From positions 3,025,320 through 3,089,319 of the forward strand of contig NZ_RAPN01000001.1 of NCBI RefSeq assembly GCF_003610535.1: a stretch of DNA of 64,000 bases. Direction: 5' to 3'. The stretch comes from Mangrovibacterium diazotrophicum. Its GTDB lineage: Bacteria > Bacteroidota > Bacteroidia > Bacteroidales > Prolixibacteraceae. Within the stretch, counting starts at the first letter, position 1. Every line of letters begins with the position of its first letter. Below, in pieces: positions 54,092 to 62,760 of the stretch. Under the pieces are notes generated by a model, which saw only the letters and a program-made list of their open reading frames with translations, made no database searches and was not told the origin of the DNA. Both the position numbers and the translations under genes were made by a program.

Positions 54092-54589
54092 TTATTTATG
54101 CGCGGTCATATCCAGACCTATTTCCTTGATACCATCGAGGTCTTTCACTTTGAAGTCGCCGTAAAACGAAATCCAGAAGCACAGGTCCGACTCTTCATCA
54201 CCGCCAACCAGCACGTGAAACTCCGTGGCCTTTTTGTTGTTTCCAAGCATCCAGATTTGAGCGTTATCACTTTCGTTACTCTCAACCAACTTGTAGGCTG
54301 AAGGCAGAAGATCGCTTGACTTCCGGCAGAATTCCTTCACGCCCAACTGTCCTTTCTCCGGGTTGTAGGTCATGAAACGAATTTCCTGAATATCGCCCTC
54401 AACGTTTTTCCCTTGATCATCCAAATCAATATTGAAGGCGTCGTTCATACTCTTATTGAAGGCAAAATAAATGACGCCGGGTTTGTTCCGGAAGGTATCG
54501 AACAACTTATCCGACTTACTTTGTGCCATCAGGCTGCCACCCGCAAAAAGGGAGACCAGGATTAAAAGAATGCTTATTCGTGTTTTCAT
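54092..54589 (-). CDS. DUF4252-domain secreted protein
   Basis: A 165-residue protein with a signal peptide (LVSLFAGGSLMA, then QSKSDKLFD). The mature part has the DUF4252 pattern: DKLFDTFRNKPGVIYFAF, a mid block with FMTYN, and VLVGGDEESDLCFWISFYGDF near the end. Function of the family is unknown; it often neighbours regulator and stress genes. It follows the large PspC gene on the same strand by 90 bp. Confidence 0.85.
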   Translation of the reverse strand: MKTRISILLILVSLFAGGSLMAQSKSDKLFDTFRNKPGVIYFAFNKSMNDAFNIDLDDQGKNVEGDIQEIRFMTYNPEKGQLGVKEFCRKSSDLLPSAYKLVESNESDNAQIWMLGNNKKATEFHVLVGGDEESDLCFWISFYGDFKVKDLDGIKEIGLDMTAHK

Positions 54590-54679
54590 GTTTTCGGCTT
54601 TTAAGGTTAGTGTCCTGCCGGAGTTTGGCCGAAGCCGCCCTCCGGGAACAAAACTTCAGGACACAAAATCGGGTATGAT

Positions 54680-56296
54680 CTATTCGTTTGCTTTTGTTTC
54701 TTTCATTGTTAAGCCATCCGGCTTCATTTCCCAGTATTTCCCAACCATATCACCATCCCAGGTGTTCGATACGTTTTCGATATCATAGATGATTTTTACC
54801 ATATCGTCATCCAGGTAGATGGCTTTTCCTTCGGGTACTTTCAGTGTCAGGTCAACTTCCTGGCCCAACCAGCGTTTGCCTTCCTGCAAAGTATAGTACG
54901 GGTCGAAGGTTAAGGTAGAGTCCTTCTGCGTGAAGTTGTAGACAATTTCCTGTACTTGCTGATTGGCTTCTTCTTCACTGCCTCCACGCGATTTCTTACG
55001 AACAATCAGAACAAAATCGTCGGTATTGCTCTTTTCTACATCGAAGCGCGGACGTCCCAGTAACATGGCTTCGCCGTCTTTCTCCACCAGCTTCATGCGG
55101 TCCAGATCGAGTGAGCGTTTGTAAGCTGCGCGGTAGTCGTCGGCATTCAGCTCCAGGTAAAGTGTCTTCATGTTTTGCTCCGGCAGTACCACACTTTGAC
55201 TAACGGTTGTCTTTTCCTTGTAATCGTCCACCTGGCTCAGCGATACAACCACAACAGTGATCAATGCTACCAACCACACGCCAAGACCAGACAGCAGGAT
55301 GATTTTGTTATTCGATTTATAGCGGAAGACAATTTTGGTTCCGATATAAAGAATGGCCAACAGAGGAATGCCTACCAGGAATGCGATCGCGATCATCAAA
55401 ATGGTAATCGATGTTGGTGCAATAAAGAAGTGCGCCATTTCGGGTACTACAACGTGCCCTCCCCAGTGGCTGATCCACGGTGCCGAACTTACAACGGAGT
55501 GACCGACCACCATGGAGATGATGAAGCCGAGCAAACCAAGGAATCCGATCAGGATCATCAGGGCTCCGAGCACAACGCCCAGAATTTTCAGAAATACTTT
55601 GAACACGCTGTAAACAATCTCGCCAAAACGCGATACGTGTTCACGGCCTTTATTATACGAATCGGAACTCCGGAAGCGATTATAACTTTCTTTCACTTCC
55701 TTTACTTCCTCCTTTATCGACTTTTCTATGTTGGATACGGTAGCCTCCTGTCCACGCATTTCCAATCGTTGAGCAGTGGTTTTCGCTTTCGGTACAGCAA
55801 TCCACAGTACAATGTAGATAATCAGCGCTGTTCCGAACGATGCGAACAGTAAGATCACAAAGATGATGCGAAGAATAACCGGATCGATGCTGAAATAAGC
55901 ACCCATACCCGAGCAAACACCACCTAAAACGCGGTGATCGGGATCGCGGTACATGCGGCGTTTAACACGTTCCTGGGTTGGTTGCGAATCGGCTTTTTCT
56001 TTGCTCTCTTCGTCAACCTCTTCGCCCTCGGCTTCCAGAAAGTCTTCGGGTTTACCCATGCGGGCAATTACCTCGTCAACCCATTCTTCAATAACCACAT
56101 CTTTTTCTTCGGTTTCCATTTTTTTACTGAAGAGCTCCGCAATGCGGGCTTCAATATCCTGGAGGATCTCGCGGCCGTCAGCATCCGCCCCGAAATGGGC
56201 CGTCAGCATGTGCAAATAGTTTTGCAGTTTTTGGTAAGCATCTTCATCGATGTGAAAAACACTGCCGCTAATATTTATGGTGAATGTCTTTTTCAT
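54680..56296 (-). CDS. Large PspC-domain membrane protein
   Basis: A 538-residue protein. An N-terminal regulatory-type region (about 1-100, TFTINISGSVFHIDEDAYQK) with an acidic linker, a PspC domain at about 112-172 (RVLGGVCSGMGAYFSIDP), a helical linker, about four membrane segments (225-360), and a periplasmic C-terminal domain (370-538) rich in acidic residues. It is co-transcribed with the PadR regulator 41 bp upstream, a common Bacteroidota pairing. Probably an envelope-stress sensor or effector. Confidence 0.9.
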   Translation of the reverse strand: MKKTFTINISGSVFHIDEDAYQKLQNYLHMLTAHFGADADGREILQDIEARIAELFSKKMETEEKDVVIEEWVDEVIARMGKPEDFLEAEGEEVDEESKEKADSQPTQERVKRRMYRDPDHRVLGGVCSGMGAYFSIDPVILRIIFVILLFASFGTALIIYIVLWIAVPKAKTTAQRLEMRGQEATVSNIEKSIKEEVKEVKESYNRFRSSDSYNKGREHVSRFGEIVYSVFKVFLKILGVVLGALMILIGFLGLLGFIISMVVGHSVVSSAPWISHWGGHVVVPEMAHFFIAPTSITILMIAIAFLVGIPLLAILYIGTKIVFRYKSNNKIILLSGLGVWLVALITVVVVSLSQVDDYKEKTTVSQSVVLPEQNMKTLYLELNADDYRAAYKRSLDLDRMKLVEKDGEAMLLGRPRFDVEKSNTDDFVLIVRKKSRGGSEEEANQQVQEIVYNFTQKDSTLTFDPYYTLQEGKRWLGQEVDLTLKVPEGKAIYLDDDMVKIIYDIENVSNTWDGDMVGKYWEMKPDGLTMKETKANE

Positions 56297-56337
56297 TGTT
56301 TCGTATTTTGTGTATTCAGTTTTGTTCCCTTTTCTCT

Positions 56338-56673
56338 TTATACTGCTTTTCGCGATTTGATCGTTTCAACAGCGTCAACCAATTCACTCCACGATTCGCC
56401 CAGTCCTTCCAGGAATTGCTTTCCTTCATCGGTCAACTCGTAATATTTTCGCGGCGGTCCCTGTGTTGATTCTTCCCAGCGATAGGCCAGCAGACCGTCA
56501 TTTTTAAGCCGGGTCAACAGCGGGTAAAGTGTTCCTTCAACGACAATCATCTTCGAATTTTTCAGCTCATCAATGATGTCACTAGCGTAGAGGGGCTTGC
56601 CATCCAGCACCAGCAAGATGCAGTACTCCAAAACCCCTTTACGCATTTGTGCTTTTGTATTCTCAATTTTCAT
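56338..56673 (-). CDS. PadR-family transcriptional regulator
   Basis: A 111-residue winged-helix protein: MRKGVLEYCILLVLDGKPLY, then EGTLYPLLTRLKNDGLL and the wing GPPRKYYELTDEGKQFL. It binds DNA as a dimer and usually represses its own operon. A Shine-Dalgarno-like GGGGAG precedes the start. It sits between an ESWM-repeat gene (59 bp upstream) and the large PspC gene. Confidence 0.95.
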   Translation of the reverse strand: MKIENTKAQMRKGVLEYCILLVLDGKPLYASDIIDELKNSKMIVVEGTLYPLLTRLKNDGLLAYRWEESTQGPPRKYYELTDEGKQFLEGLGESWSELVDAVETIKSRKAV

Positions 56674-56732
56674 AGTTACTCCCCTTTCTTCGTCAGTATT
56701 ATATTCTCTTTCGTTCGCTCTTATACCCTCTT

Positions 56733-57197
56733 TTAGTTATTGAAGAAGCTCGCGTCGCACATCCAAGCCTCTACTGGTAATTCTTCGTCCAGTTCTTTTG
56801 CATAGCGGCTGGTAAAGTAATCAGCTTCGGTCATCCAGCTTTCGATTTCCAGTTTTTCATCTTGTGCAACCTGGTTGAAAATGTTAGATGCTCCGAAATA
56901 TTCGTCGTTGGTCATCCAGCTTTCAACGGTCAAAGGTGAATCGGTTTCTTCGTTGATTGAAAATGCAGCAGTGTTGCCTGTAGTCGGAAGTTCAGTGGCT
57001 TCACCGGCGTTGCTTTCATCAACCAGGATTAAAGCCATTTTACCAAAACTGTTGTAACTCAATAATTCTTTCCAAAGATCTTGTGCGCTTACGGTGAAGC
57101 TCAATAAAACTACGCTAGCCAAAACGGCTGCTGCACGTAACAATACTCCTGATAATTGATTGTTTCTGTGTCCTGTTGTGTTGTTTCTAGTTTTCAT
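56733..57197 (-). CDS. Secreted acidic protein with three ESWM-type repeats (copy B)
   Basis: A 154-residue paralogue of the protein at 47894. Basic N-terminus (MKTRNNTTGHRNNQ), signal peptide ending at VSAQDLW, then the shared QDLWKELLSYNSFGKMALI block. Three repeats follow: TVESWMTNDEYF, EIESWMTEADYF and PVEAWMCDASFF. Repeat spacing is about 27-28 residues, as in copy A. It is first in the PadR/PspC operon and has a strong AGGAGG ribosome-binding site, unusual in this phylum. A role in envelope stress is inferred from position only. Confidence 0.85.
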   Translation of the reverse strand: MKTRNNTTGHRNNQLSGVLLRAAAVLASVVLLSFTVSAQDLWKELLSYNSFGKMALILVDESNAGEATELPTTGNTAAFSINEETDSPLTVESWMTNDEYFGASNIFNQVAQDEKLEIESWMTEADYFTSRYAKELDEELPVEAWMCDASFFNN

Positions 57198-57382
57198 GAT
57201 GTGTCCTCCTGCTTGTTTCGTTTGTTTTCTTGATGTTTAATTGTTCTGTTTCGTTTTGCTTTGAGACTTTGTCTGTTTCTGTTTCTATTGTTGTTTCTGT
57301 CTTTAAGACGACTGCTTTTCTGTTTCGTTACACTTGATATAGAACTTTTTTAAAACTATTTCTATTCTTTACCCTGAATTCG
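57198..57382 (-). promoter_or_regulatory. Purine-rich 5' leader with GAAAC words and AGGAGG site
   Basis: The minus-strand leader carries at least six GAAAC words (AGAAACAG, CGAAACAG, CGAAACAAG and others) and almost no predicted structure, ending AGGAGG eight bases before the ATG. The leader of copy A (48356-48400) has four GAAAC words and AAGGAG. The shared design suggests common translational control. Confidence 0.5.
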
Positions 57383-57388
57383 GTATTA

Positions 57389-57433
57389 CAAATATACAAC
57401 CATTAAAAGCTACTTTGCAATACATAGTAGTAT
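57389..57433 (-). promoter_or_regulatory. Promoter of the ESWM/PadR/PspC operon with possible PadR operator
   Basis: TATATTTG at 57389-57396 fits the Bacteroidota -7 element, and TTG at 57418-57420 lies 21 bp upstream. The inverted repeat ATAC-N6-GTAT at 57420-57433 overlaps the upstream edge and could be the PadR site. The implied leader is about 185 nt. Confidence 0.45.
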
Positions 57434-57896
57434 ATTTTTTGAAAATATTTTTAGCCAAAACCACTAAGCACCTGTTTTACTGCATCTTAATGAGTAATAA
57501 AAATTTCTGGATTTTTGACGAAGACAGTGATTTTCAATGAAAATTGATCACTATTAGGGATTCAGAGGTCAATGAAACCGGTGAGAAAATCTTTGAAATA
57601 CCTTTAAAACATGAAAATCCGGTAATAAAAACACCGAGATTTTCGTCATCATTCTTTAATATTTTAGCGTTTCCCGTCGTGTTAACTCTTATTTAAATTG
57701 GTTCTATCCTTAACCGTTGCTTAACATTTCTTTCATTATAAGTGGGTTCCTTTGTTAACCAAACAAGCTACCTAACTCAATCTCAAATATTAACTGTTGA
57801 TGAACGGTTGATAAAAACAGATCTAAACAGCAAACATTTGAATTACAAATGAATTAACTTGGAAGTAATTCACACTAATACTTACACTTACATTCT
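57434..57896. other. Intergenic region upstream of the TonB receptor
   Basis: 463 bp of A/T-rich sequence between divergent transcription units. It presumably holds the receptor promoter, but no TTTG / TAnnTTTG pair with good spacing was found. No RNA gene or riboswitch recognised. Confidence 0.35.
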
Positions 57897-60536
57897 ATGA
57901 AAACACAACTTTTAAAGCTTGTCTTTCTAGCCTTATTCGGCTTAATCTCATTGGTCTCCTTTTCTCAGGGGACAGTAAAAGGTAAAATTTTAGATTCTAA
58001 AACAAACGATCCACTGGTTGGAGCCAGCATCGTAAAAGCAGGAACGACTAACGGTACAATTACCGATTTCGATGGTAATTTCTCAATGACGCTTCCTGAA
58101 GGAAAAAACACGATCCAAATCTCGTTCATCGGGTACGATCTTTTTGCAAAAACGGTAACTGTAACAAACGGCCAAACAACCGATCTGGGTACCGTTAAAT
58201 TAGAAGCAAGCGCCATTGCCATGGACGAACTCGTGGTAATTGGTAAAGGGGTAATCGACATGGAAGAAGACCGCAAAACTCCGATTGCTGTTTCGACCAT
58301 TACAATTCAGGAAATTCAATCGAAAGCTGTTGGTAACGTTGAGTTCCCTGAAGTAATGAAAAACACGCCCTCTGTTTATGTAGCCAGCCAGGGTGGTGGT
58401 TTCGGTGACTCAAAAATGTTCTTGCGCGGTTTTAGCCAGGCAAACACAGCCTTCTTGTTGAATGGTCAGCCAATCAACGGTATGGAAGATGGTTTGATGT
58501 ACTGGTCGAACTGGGCAGGTATGACTGATATGGCCAACGCCGTTCAGGTACAGCGCGGTTTGGGTTCTTCGAAATTGGCCATCTCTTCTGTTGGTGGTAC
58601 AGTAAACATTGTAACCAAAGCGACAGAAAAACAAAAAGGTGGTTACGTTCGTCTGATGAGCGGCGACAACGGTTATGCAAAAGGAACAATCGCATACAAT
58701 ACAGGTATCAACGATAAAGGTTGGGGTTTCTCAATGATGTTTGACTACTGGAAAGGTGACCGCAAATACTTTGATGGTACAAGAGGTAAAGGTCAAAACT
58801 ACTTTATTTCTATTGGTAAAAAAGCCGGTGCCTCAACATTCAACCTGTTATTATTAGGTTCTCCTCAATGGCACGACCAAAACTATACAAAGTCATTGAC
58901 AACTGTTTATAGTGGCACAAATATCAAAACTCCTGGTTACGACATATTAGGTAAAAAAGGAAACTCAAACTATGGCTTCCTTGATGGCGAATACCTGTCA
59001 ATGAGAAGAAACTACTACCACAAACCGGTAATGAACTTCAACTGGGACTGGAGCATTAACGACAAATCAAACCTGTCTACCGTATTGTACGCCTCTTGGG
59101 GGCGTGGTGGTGGTACCGGTAACTATGGAAACTCTCCGGGTTATATCACTGGTGGTTATGCTTCAAACGGTCGCATCGACTGGGACGCTGTGGTTGACTA
59201 TAACGGAACAATCAGCGGTGGCATCGCTAGCGGATACAACGGTATGTTGCTGAGAGCTTCTGTAAACAACCACAACTGGTATGGTTTGGTAACCAACTAC
59301 GAAAACAAAATCAGCGAAAACTTTACTGCCAACGTTGGTGCAGACTTCCGTTTCTATAAGGGAACACACTTCCGCGAACTTACTGACTTGCTTGGAATGG
59401 ACGGCCGTTCTGAAACATTCGCGGGTGAAACACGTGTAGTTTCAGCTACTTTCAATCCAAATCCATGGGCTTCTTTGTTCAAATATGCTGATGAAGACGA
59501 AAGAGTTGACTACGACTACGACGAGGTAATTAACTACCAAGGTATCTTCGGTCAGGCAGAATGGAACAACGACGTATTCTCTATTTTTGTGCAGGCGGCA
59601 GCGTCAAACCAACAATACAAAGGTATTGACCGCGGTAACTTCACAACTGAACAAGAATCTGACTTTGTAAACAAGATGGGTTACAACATCAAAGGTGGGT
59701 TGTCTTATTCTATTAACGCGCAAAACGTAGTTTTCGCGAACATCGGCCAATATTCTCGTCAACCGTTCCGCGATGCTATCTTCACAAACTATGATGACGA
59801 AACAGAGTATGACACATCTGTTGACAACGAACACATTTTCAGCATTGAAGGCGGTTACAAACTGGAACTGGCAAAATTCAAATTAAATTTGAACGCTTAT
59901 TACACAAAATGGGATAATCGTTTCGAATCATCAAGTGGCTCTGACTATACAGTAGGTGGAGTAACTTACACTGATGTAGACTACCTGATGCCAAACATTG
60001 GTGAAGTTCACTCGGGTGTTGAATTGGATCTTCGCTACCGCCCAACCGCAGCTTGGTTAGTTAAAGCCTACACCTCAATCGGCAACTGGAAATACGACGG
60101 ATCAACTCCGGTTAACGTAAGAGATGAAAACACTTCTTCTGTAGTTGACAACTTCGAAATTGACCTGACAGGTTCAAAAGTTGGTAGTGCACCTCAATTC
60201 TCAGGAGGTATTTCAACCAGCTACGACATCATCATGAACAAGTTCATCGTTGATTTGGACTGGAACTACTACGACAAGCTGTACGAAGATGTTGATGCTG
60301 CTGATGTAGCTGAAGCTTCATTGAACGGTGAATCATATGAACCGGAAGAAATTAACAGCTACGGACTGATCAACATGGGAGCTACTTACAAATTCAATTT
60401 GGCCAATAGTAACTTCAACCTGAGAGCTAACGTTTACAACCTGTTCGATAAGGAGTACTTCACTCAAAAAGACTCTTACGGTTACATGTACGGACTGGGA
60501 ACAACGTTTAACGTTGCTTTGAGATACAACTTCTAA
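57897..60536 (+). CDS. TonB-dependent outer-membrane receptor with carboxypeptidase-like domain
   Basis: An 879-residue receptor with signal peptide (LFGLISLVSFSQ), a carboxypeptidase-regulatory-like beta domain (about 25-105, GTVKGKILDSKTNDPLVGAS), a plug (about 125-235, NTPSVYVASQGGGFGDSKMF) and a 22-strand barrel ending in LRYNF. It would import a large or scarce substrate using TonB energy. No SusD gene follows, so it is not a typical glycan SusCD system; nadA is next. A terminator follows directly. Substrate unknown. Confidence 0.93.
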   Translation: MKTQLLKLVFLALFGLISLVSFSQGTVKGKILDSKTNDPLVGASIVKAGTTNGTITDFDGNFSMTLPEGKNTIQISFIGYDLFAKTVTVTNGQTTDLGTVKLEASAIAMDELVVIGKGVIDMEEDRKTPIAVSTITIQEIQSKAVGNVEFPEVMKNTPSVYVASQGGGFGDSKMFLRGFSQANTAFLLNGQPINGMEDGLMYWSNWAGMTDMANAVQVQRGLGSSKLAISSVGGTVNIVTKATEKQKGGYVRLMSGDNGYAKGTIAYNTGINDKGWGFSMMFDYWKGDRKYFDGTRGKGQNYFISIGKKAGASTFNLLLLGSPQWHDQNYTKSLTTVYSGTNIKTPGYDILGKKGNSNYGFLDGEYLSMRRNYYHKPVMNFNWDWSINDKSNLSTVLYASWGRGGGTGNYGNSPGYITGGYASNGRIDWDAVVDYNGTISGGIASGYNGMLLRASVNNHNWYGLVTNYENKISENFTANVGADFRFYKGTHFRELTDLLGMDGRSETFAGETRVVSATFNPNPWASLFKYADEDERVDYDYDEVINYQGIFGQAEWNNDVFSIFVQAAASNQQYKGIDRGNFTTEQESDFVNKMGYNIKGGLSYSINAQNVVFANIGQYSRQPFRDAIFTNYDDETEYDTSVDNEHIFSIEGGYKLELAKFKLNLNAYYTKWDNRFESSSGSDYTVGGVTYTDVDYLMPNIGEVHSGVELDLRYRPTAAWLVKAYTSIGNWKYDGSTPVNVRDENTSSVVDNFEIDLTGSKVGSAPQFSGGISTSYDIIMNKFIVDLDWNYYDKLYEDVDAADVAEASLNGESYEPEEINSYGLINMGATYKFNLANSNFNLRANVYNLFDKEYFTQKDSYGYMYGLGTTFNVALRYNF

Positions 60537-60565
60537 TTACAGAAAGCTATTTCAGACCACATACA

Positions 60566-60603
60566 AAAGAGGTTTTCCCGATTGGGAAAGCCTCTTTCTT
60601 TTT
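60566..60603 (+). terminator. Terminator of the TonB receptor gene
   Basis: AAGAGG and TTTCCC pair with GGGAAA and CCTCTT around a GATT loop, followed by TCTTTTT. Confidence 0.9.
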
Positions 60604-60712
60604 ACCAAATTGCACTTGAACAAGGGCAAAAACCTATACCCAACCGCAAAATTTTGAACCCCTTAGCTGGAAAACAATTCAGCCTGTTATGTGTTTTTTG
60701 AATAGGAATTTG

Positions 60713-60720
60713 TAATTTTG
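60713..60720 (+). promoter_or_regulatory. Possible -7 promoter element of nadA
   Basis: TAATTTTG fits TAnnTTTG and lies 37 bp before the chosen ATG. No exact -33 partner. Confidence 0.35.
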
Positions 60721-60756
60721 CGCCCACATTTTTTTAAAGCACAAGGAGCAAACAAA

Positions 60757-61749
60757 ATGGAAAGAGAACAGATACAAGTTATGTTGGAACAAAACGGCCA
60801 CATTGTTGAACCAATTAATCCGAAACTGAAATTGGTTGAAGAAATTAACCGTTTGAAGAAGGAAAAGAACGCTGTTATTCTTAGCCATTACTATGTTGAA
60901 GGCGATTTGCAGGACATTGCCGACTACGTTGGCGATAGCTTGCAACTGGCACAGGAAGCGGCCAAAACAGAAGCCGATATGATTGTTTTTGTGGGCGTGC
61001 ATTTTATGGCCGAAACTGCGAAGATTATCAATCCAACGAAAAAAGTGATTTTGCCCGACCTGAAAGCGGGCTGCTCTTTGGCCGAATCTGCTCCGATCGA
61101 AAAATTCAAAGAATTCAAAGCTCAATATCCCGACCACAAGGTCATTTCGTACATCAACTGTACTGCCGACCTGAAAACGGTTACCGATGTGGTTTGTACT
61201 TCGTCTAACGCAGTGAAAATCGTTGAGAGTTTCCCGAAAGACCAGAAACTGATTTTTGCGCCCGATAAAAACCTGGGGAATTACCTGAATAGCCTGACCG
61301 GACGCGACATGGTTTTGTGGGATGGCGCCTGCATGGTTCACGAGCAGTTTGCGGTTGAAAAGATCATCGACCTGATGGATGAACACAAGGATGCCGAGTT
61401 CATTGCTCATCCCGAATGTGAAAAACCGGTGTTGCTGCTGGCCAAACACATCGGATCAACATCTTCACTGTTAAAATATGTGCAGGATAGTCCGTCGAAA
61501 AAATTCATTGTAGCGACCGAGAGCGGTATTTTGCATCAAATGAACAAAGCTTGCCCGGATAAAATTTTCATTCCGGCACCTTCGAACGATTCAACCTGCG
61601 CCTGCGCCGATTGTTCGTACATGAAACTCAACAGTTTACAAAAACTGTACGTCTGCATGAAACACGAACAACCTGAAATTCAACTTCCTGACGAAGTAAT
61701 TGCCGAAGCACAGAAGCCAATTAAACGCATGCTTGAAATCTCAAAATAA
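60757..61749 (+). CDS. nadA: Quinolinate synthase NadA
   Basis: A 330-residue enzyme from ATG at 60757, chosen because AAGGAG precedes it and because the in-frame TTG at 60718 overlaps the probable promoter. The three cluster cysteines are expected in GCSLAES (about 107), HPECEKP (about 222) and the [11 protein letters not shown] region (about 280). It condenses iminoaspartate and dihydroxyacetone phosphate to quinolinate for NAD synthesis. No nadB or nadC is adjacent. Confidence 0.96.
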   Translation: MEREQIQVMLEQNGHIVEPINPKLKLVEEINRLKKEKNAVILSHYYVEGDLQDIADYVGDSLQLAQEAAKTEADMIVFVGVHFMAETAKIINPTKKVILPDLKAGCSLAESAPIEKFKEFKAQYPDHKVISYINCTADLKTVTDVVCTSSNAVKIVESFPKDQKLIFAPDKNLGNYLNSLTGRDMVLWDGACMVHEQFAVEKIIDLMDEHKDAEFIAHPECEKPVLLLAKHIGSTSSLLKYVQDSPSKKFIVATESGILHQMNKACPDKIFIPAPSNDSTCACADCSYMKLNSLQKLYVCMKHEQPEIQLPDEVIAEAQKPIKRMLEISK

Positions 61750-61773
61750 GGGACAAAATCGTCCCCTTTTTTT
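61749..61773 (+). terminator. Terminator of nadA
   Basis: GGGAC pairs with GTCCC around AAAATC, followed by CTTTTTTT. The stem begins at the stop codon. Confidence 0.75.
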
Positions 61774-61923
61774 ATCAACACAATTCAACTCTTGCCAGCA
61801 AGCGCTGTAAACCTATGGGTTACAAAGGTTTTTGAACAGTGATTTGTTAATTAGTTTTTTTGCGAACAGTCTAAGGCCCCTATCTGATTTCGTAACTTCG
61901 TAATAACAGAAAATTATGCGATT

Positions 61924-62652
61924 ATGCCGTACAGAAGGTTACCGAACACAGATCAAGCCCGGATGCGAGCGATTGAAGCCGCTCTGGAGAAAGGGAAGCG
62001 AGTGCCTATAAAAGATCTCGCCTTTAGCTATTTAAGTCTGGAGAAACTCCAATCAATCTACCCTCGCCTGTCGGGTGCTATCCGACAGTTGAATGCGGCC
62101 AAACAAAACCAATTTGACAAATCGCGCGAATACGGAGAGATCTTTAAAAAATCGAAACTATACCTGACCCACTTCATCCAGGTGATGTCCTTTGCCATTA
62201 TCCGGGAAGAAATGAAGCCCGACGTTCGGAAATACTACGGACTGGATCCGAACACACAACGTTTGCCGGCATTAAACCTGGAAAAGGACGTTTTGGAATG
62301 GGGCGAAAAAATTATCAAAGGCGAACAACAACGCTGTATGCAGGGTGGAAGCCCGATCTACAGCCCGTCAATAGCCTTGGTTAAAGTTCATTTTGAATCG
62401 TTTATTGAGGCCTACCGCCATCAGAAAATGCTGCAAAATATTACCAACCGTGCCTCGGACCAAATGAACCAAATCCGCGACGAAGCGGACAAACTGATTC
62501 AGGAAGTCTGGAACGAAGTTGAAGAGAAATTTGCCCTTCTTCCGGATGATGTGAAGCGCGACAAAGCAGCCAACTACGGTGTGACTTACGTTTACCGCCC
62601 GTCCGAATTGAAAAAGATGGAAGCCGACAAGCTGCAAACGAACCTGTTTTAG
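61924..62652 (+). CDS. Conserved-looking protein of unknown function
   Basis: A 242-residue soluble, mostly helical protein, basic at the start (MPYRRLPNTDQARMRAIEAA). It has a long helical middle and a coiled-coil-like C-terminal part (about 170-215, QMNQIRDEADKLIQEVWNEV), ending in YGVTYVYRPSEL and a short tail. No catalytic motif. It stands alone with its own terminator. Structural or regulatory role cannot be inferred. Confidence 0.75.
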   Translation: MPYRRLPNTDQARMRAIEAALEKGKRVPIKDLAFSYLSLEKLQSIYPRLSGAIRQLNAAKQNQFDKSREYGEIFKKSKLYLTHFIQVMSFAIIREEMKPDVRKYYGLDPNTQRLPALNLEKDVLEWGEKIIKGEQQRCMQGGSPIYSPSIALVKVHFESFIEAYRHQKMLQNITNRASDQMNQIRDEADKLIQEVWNEVEEKFALLPDDVKRDKAANYGVTYVYRPSELKKMEADKLQTNLF

Positions 62653-62721
62653 GGCTGGCTCACAAGAACAAAACGACAACACGTCACGCAACAATCATTG
62701 TTGTCAATCATAGTCATTAAT

Positions 62722-62760
62722 GGTCATTTATTATTCTAAGAATAGTGAATGACTATTTTT
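62722..62760 (+). terminator. Terminator of the 242-residue protein gene
   Basis: GTCATTTATTATTC pairs with GAATAGTGAATGAC (14 bp with two G-U pairs) around a three-base loop, followed by TATTTTTTT. It overlaps the end of the convergent CPBP gene. Confidence 0.85.

Noticed and set aside
57198-57330. GAAAC words as a CRISPR array
   Set aside because: Words are short and unevenly spaced, with no repeats of 25-40 bp or unique spacers, and no cas gene is present.
57897-60536. SusCD-type glycan uptake locus
   Set aside because: The receptor has no SusD partner or glycoside hydrolase beside it; nadA follows after a terminator.
60679-61449. 256-codon open frame antisense to nadA
   Set aside because: It lies opposite well-conserved NadA motifs, has a cysteine- and phenylalanine-rich composition typical of reverse-frame reading, and has no start context.
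62700-62720. TTGTCAA word near the 242-residue gene end as another regulon site
   Set aside because: Only one block is present, with no promoter at the fixed distance, and it lies between convergent gene ends.
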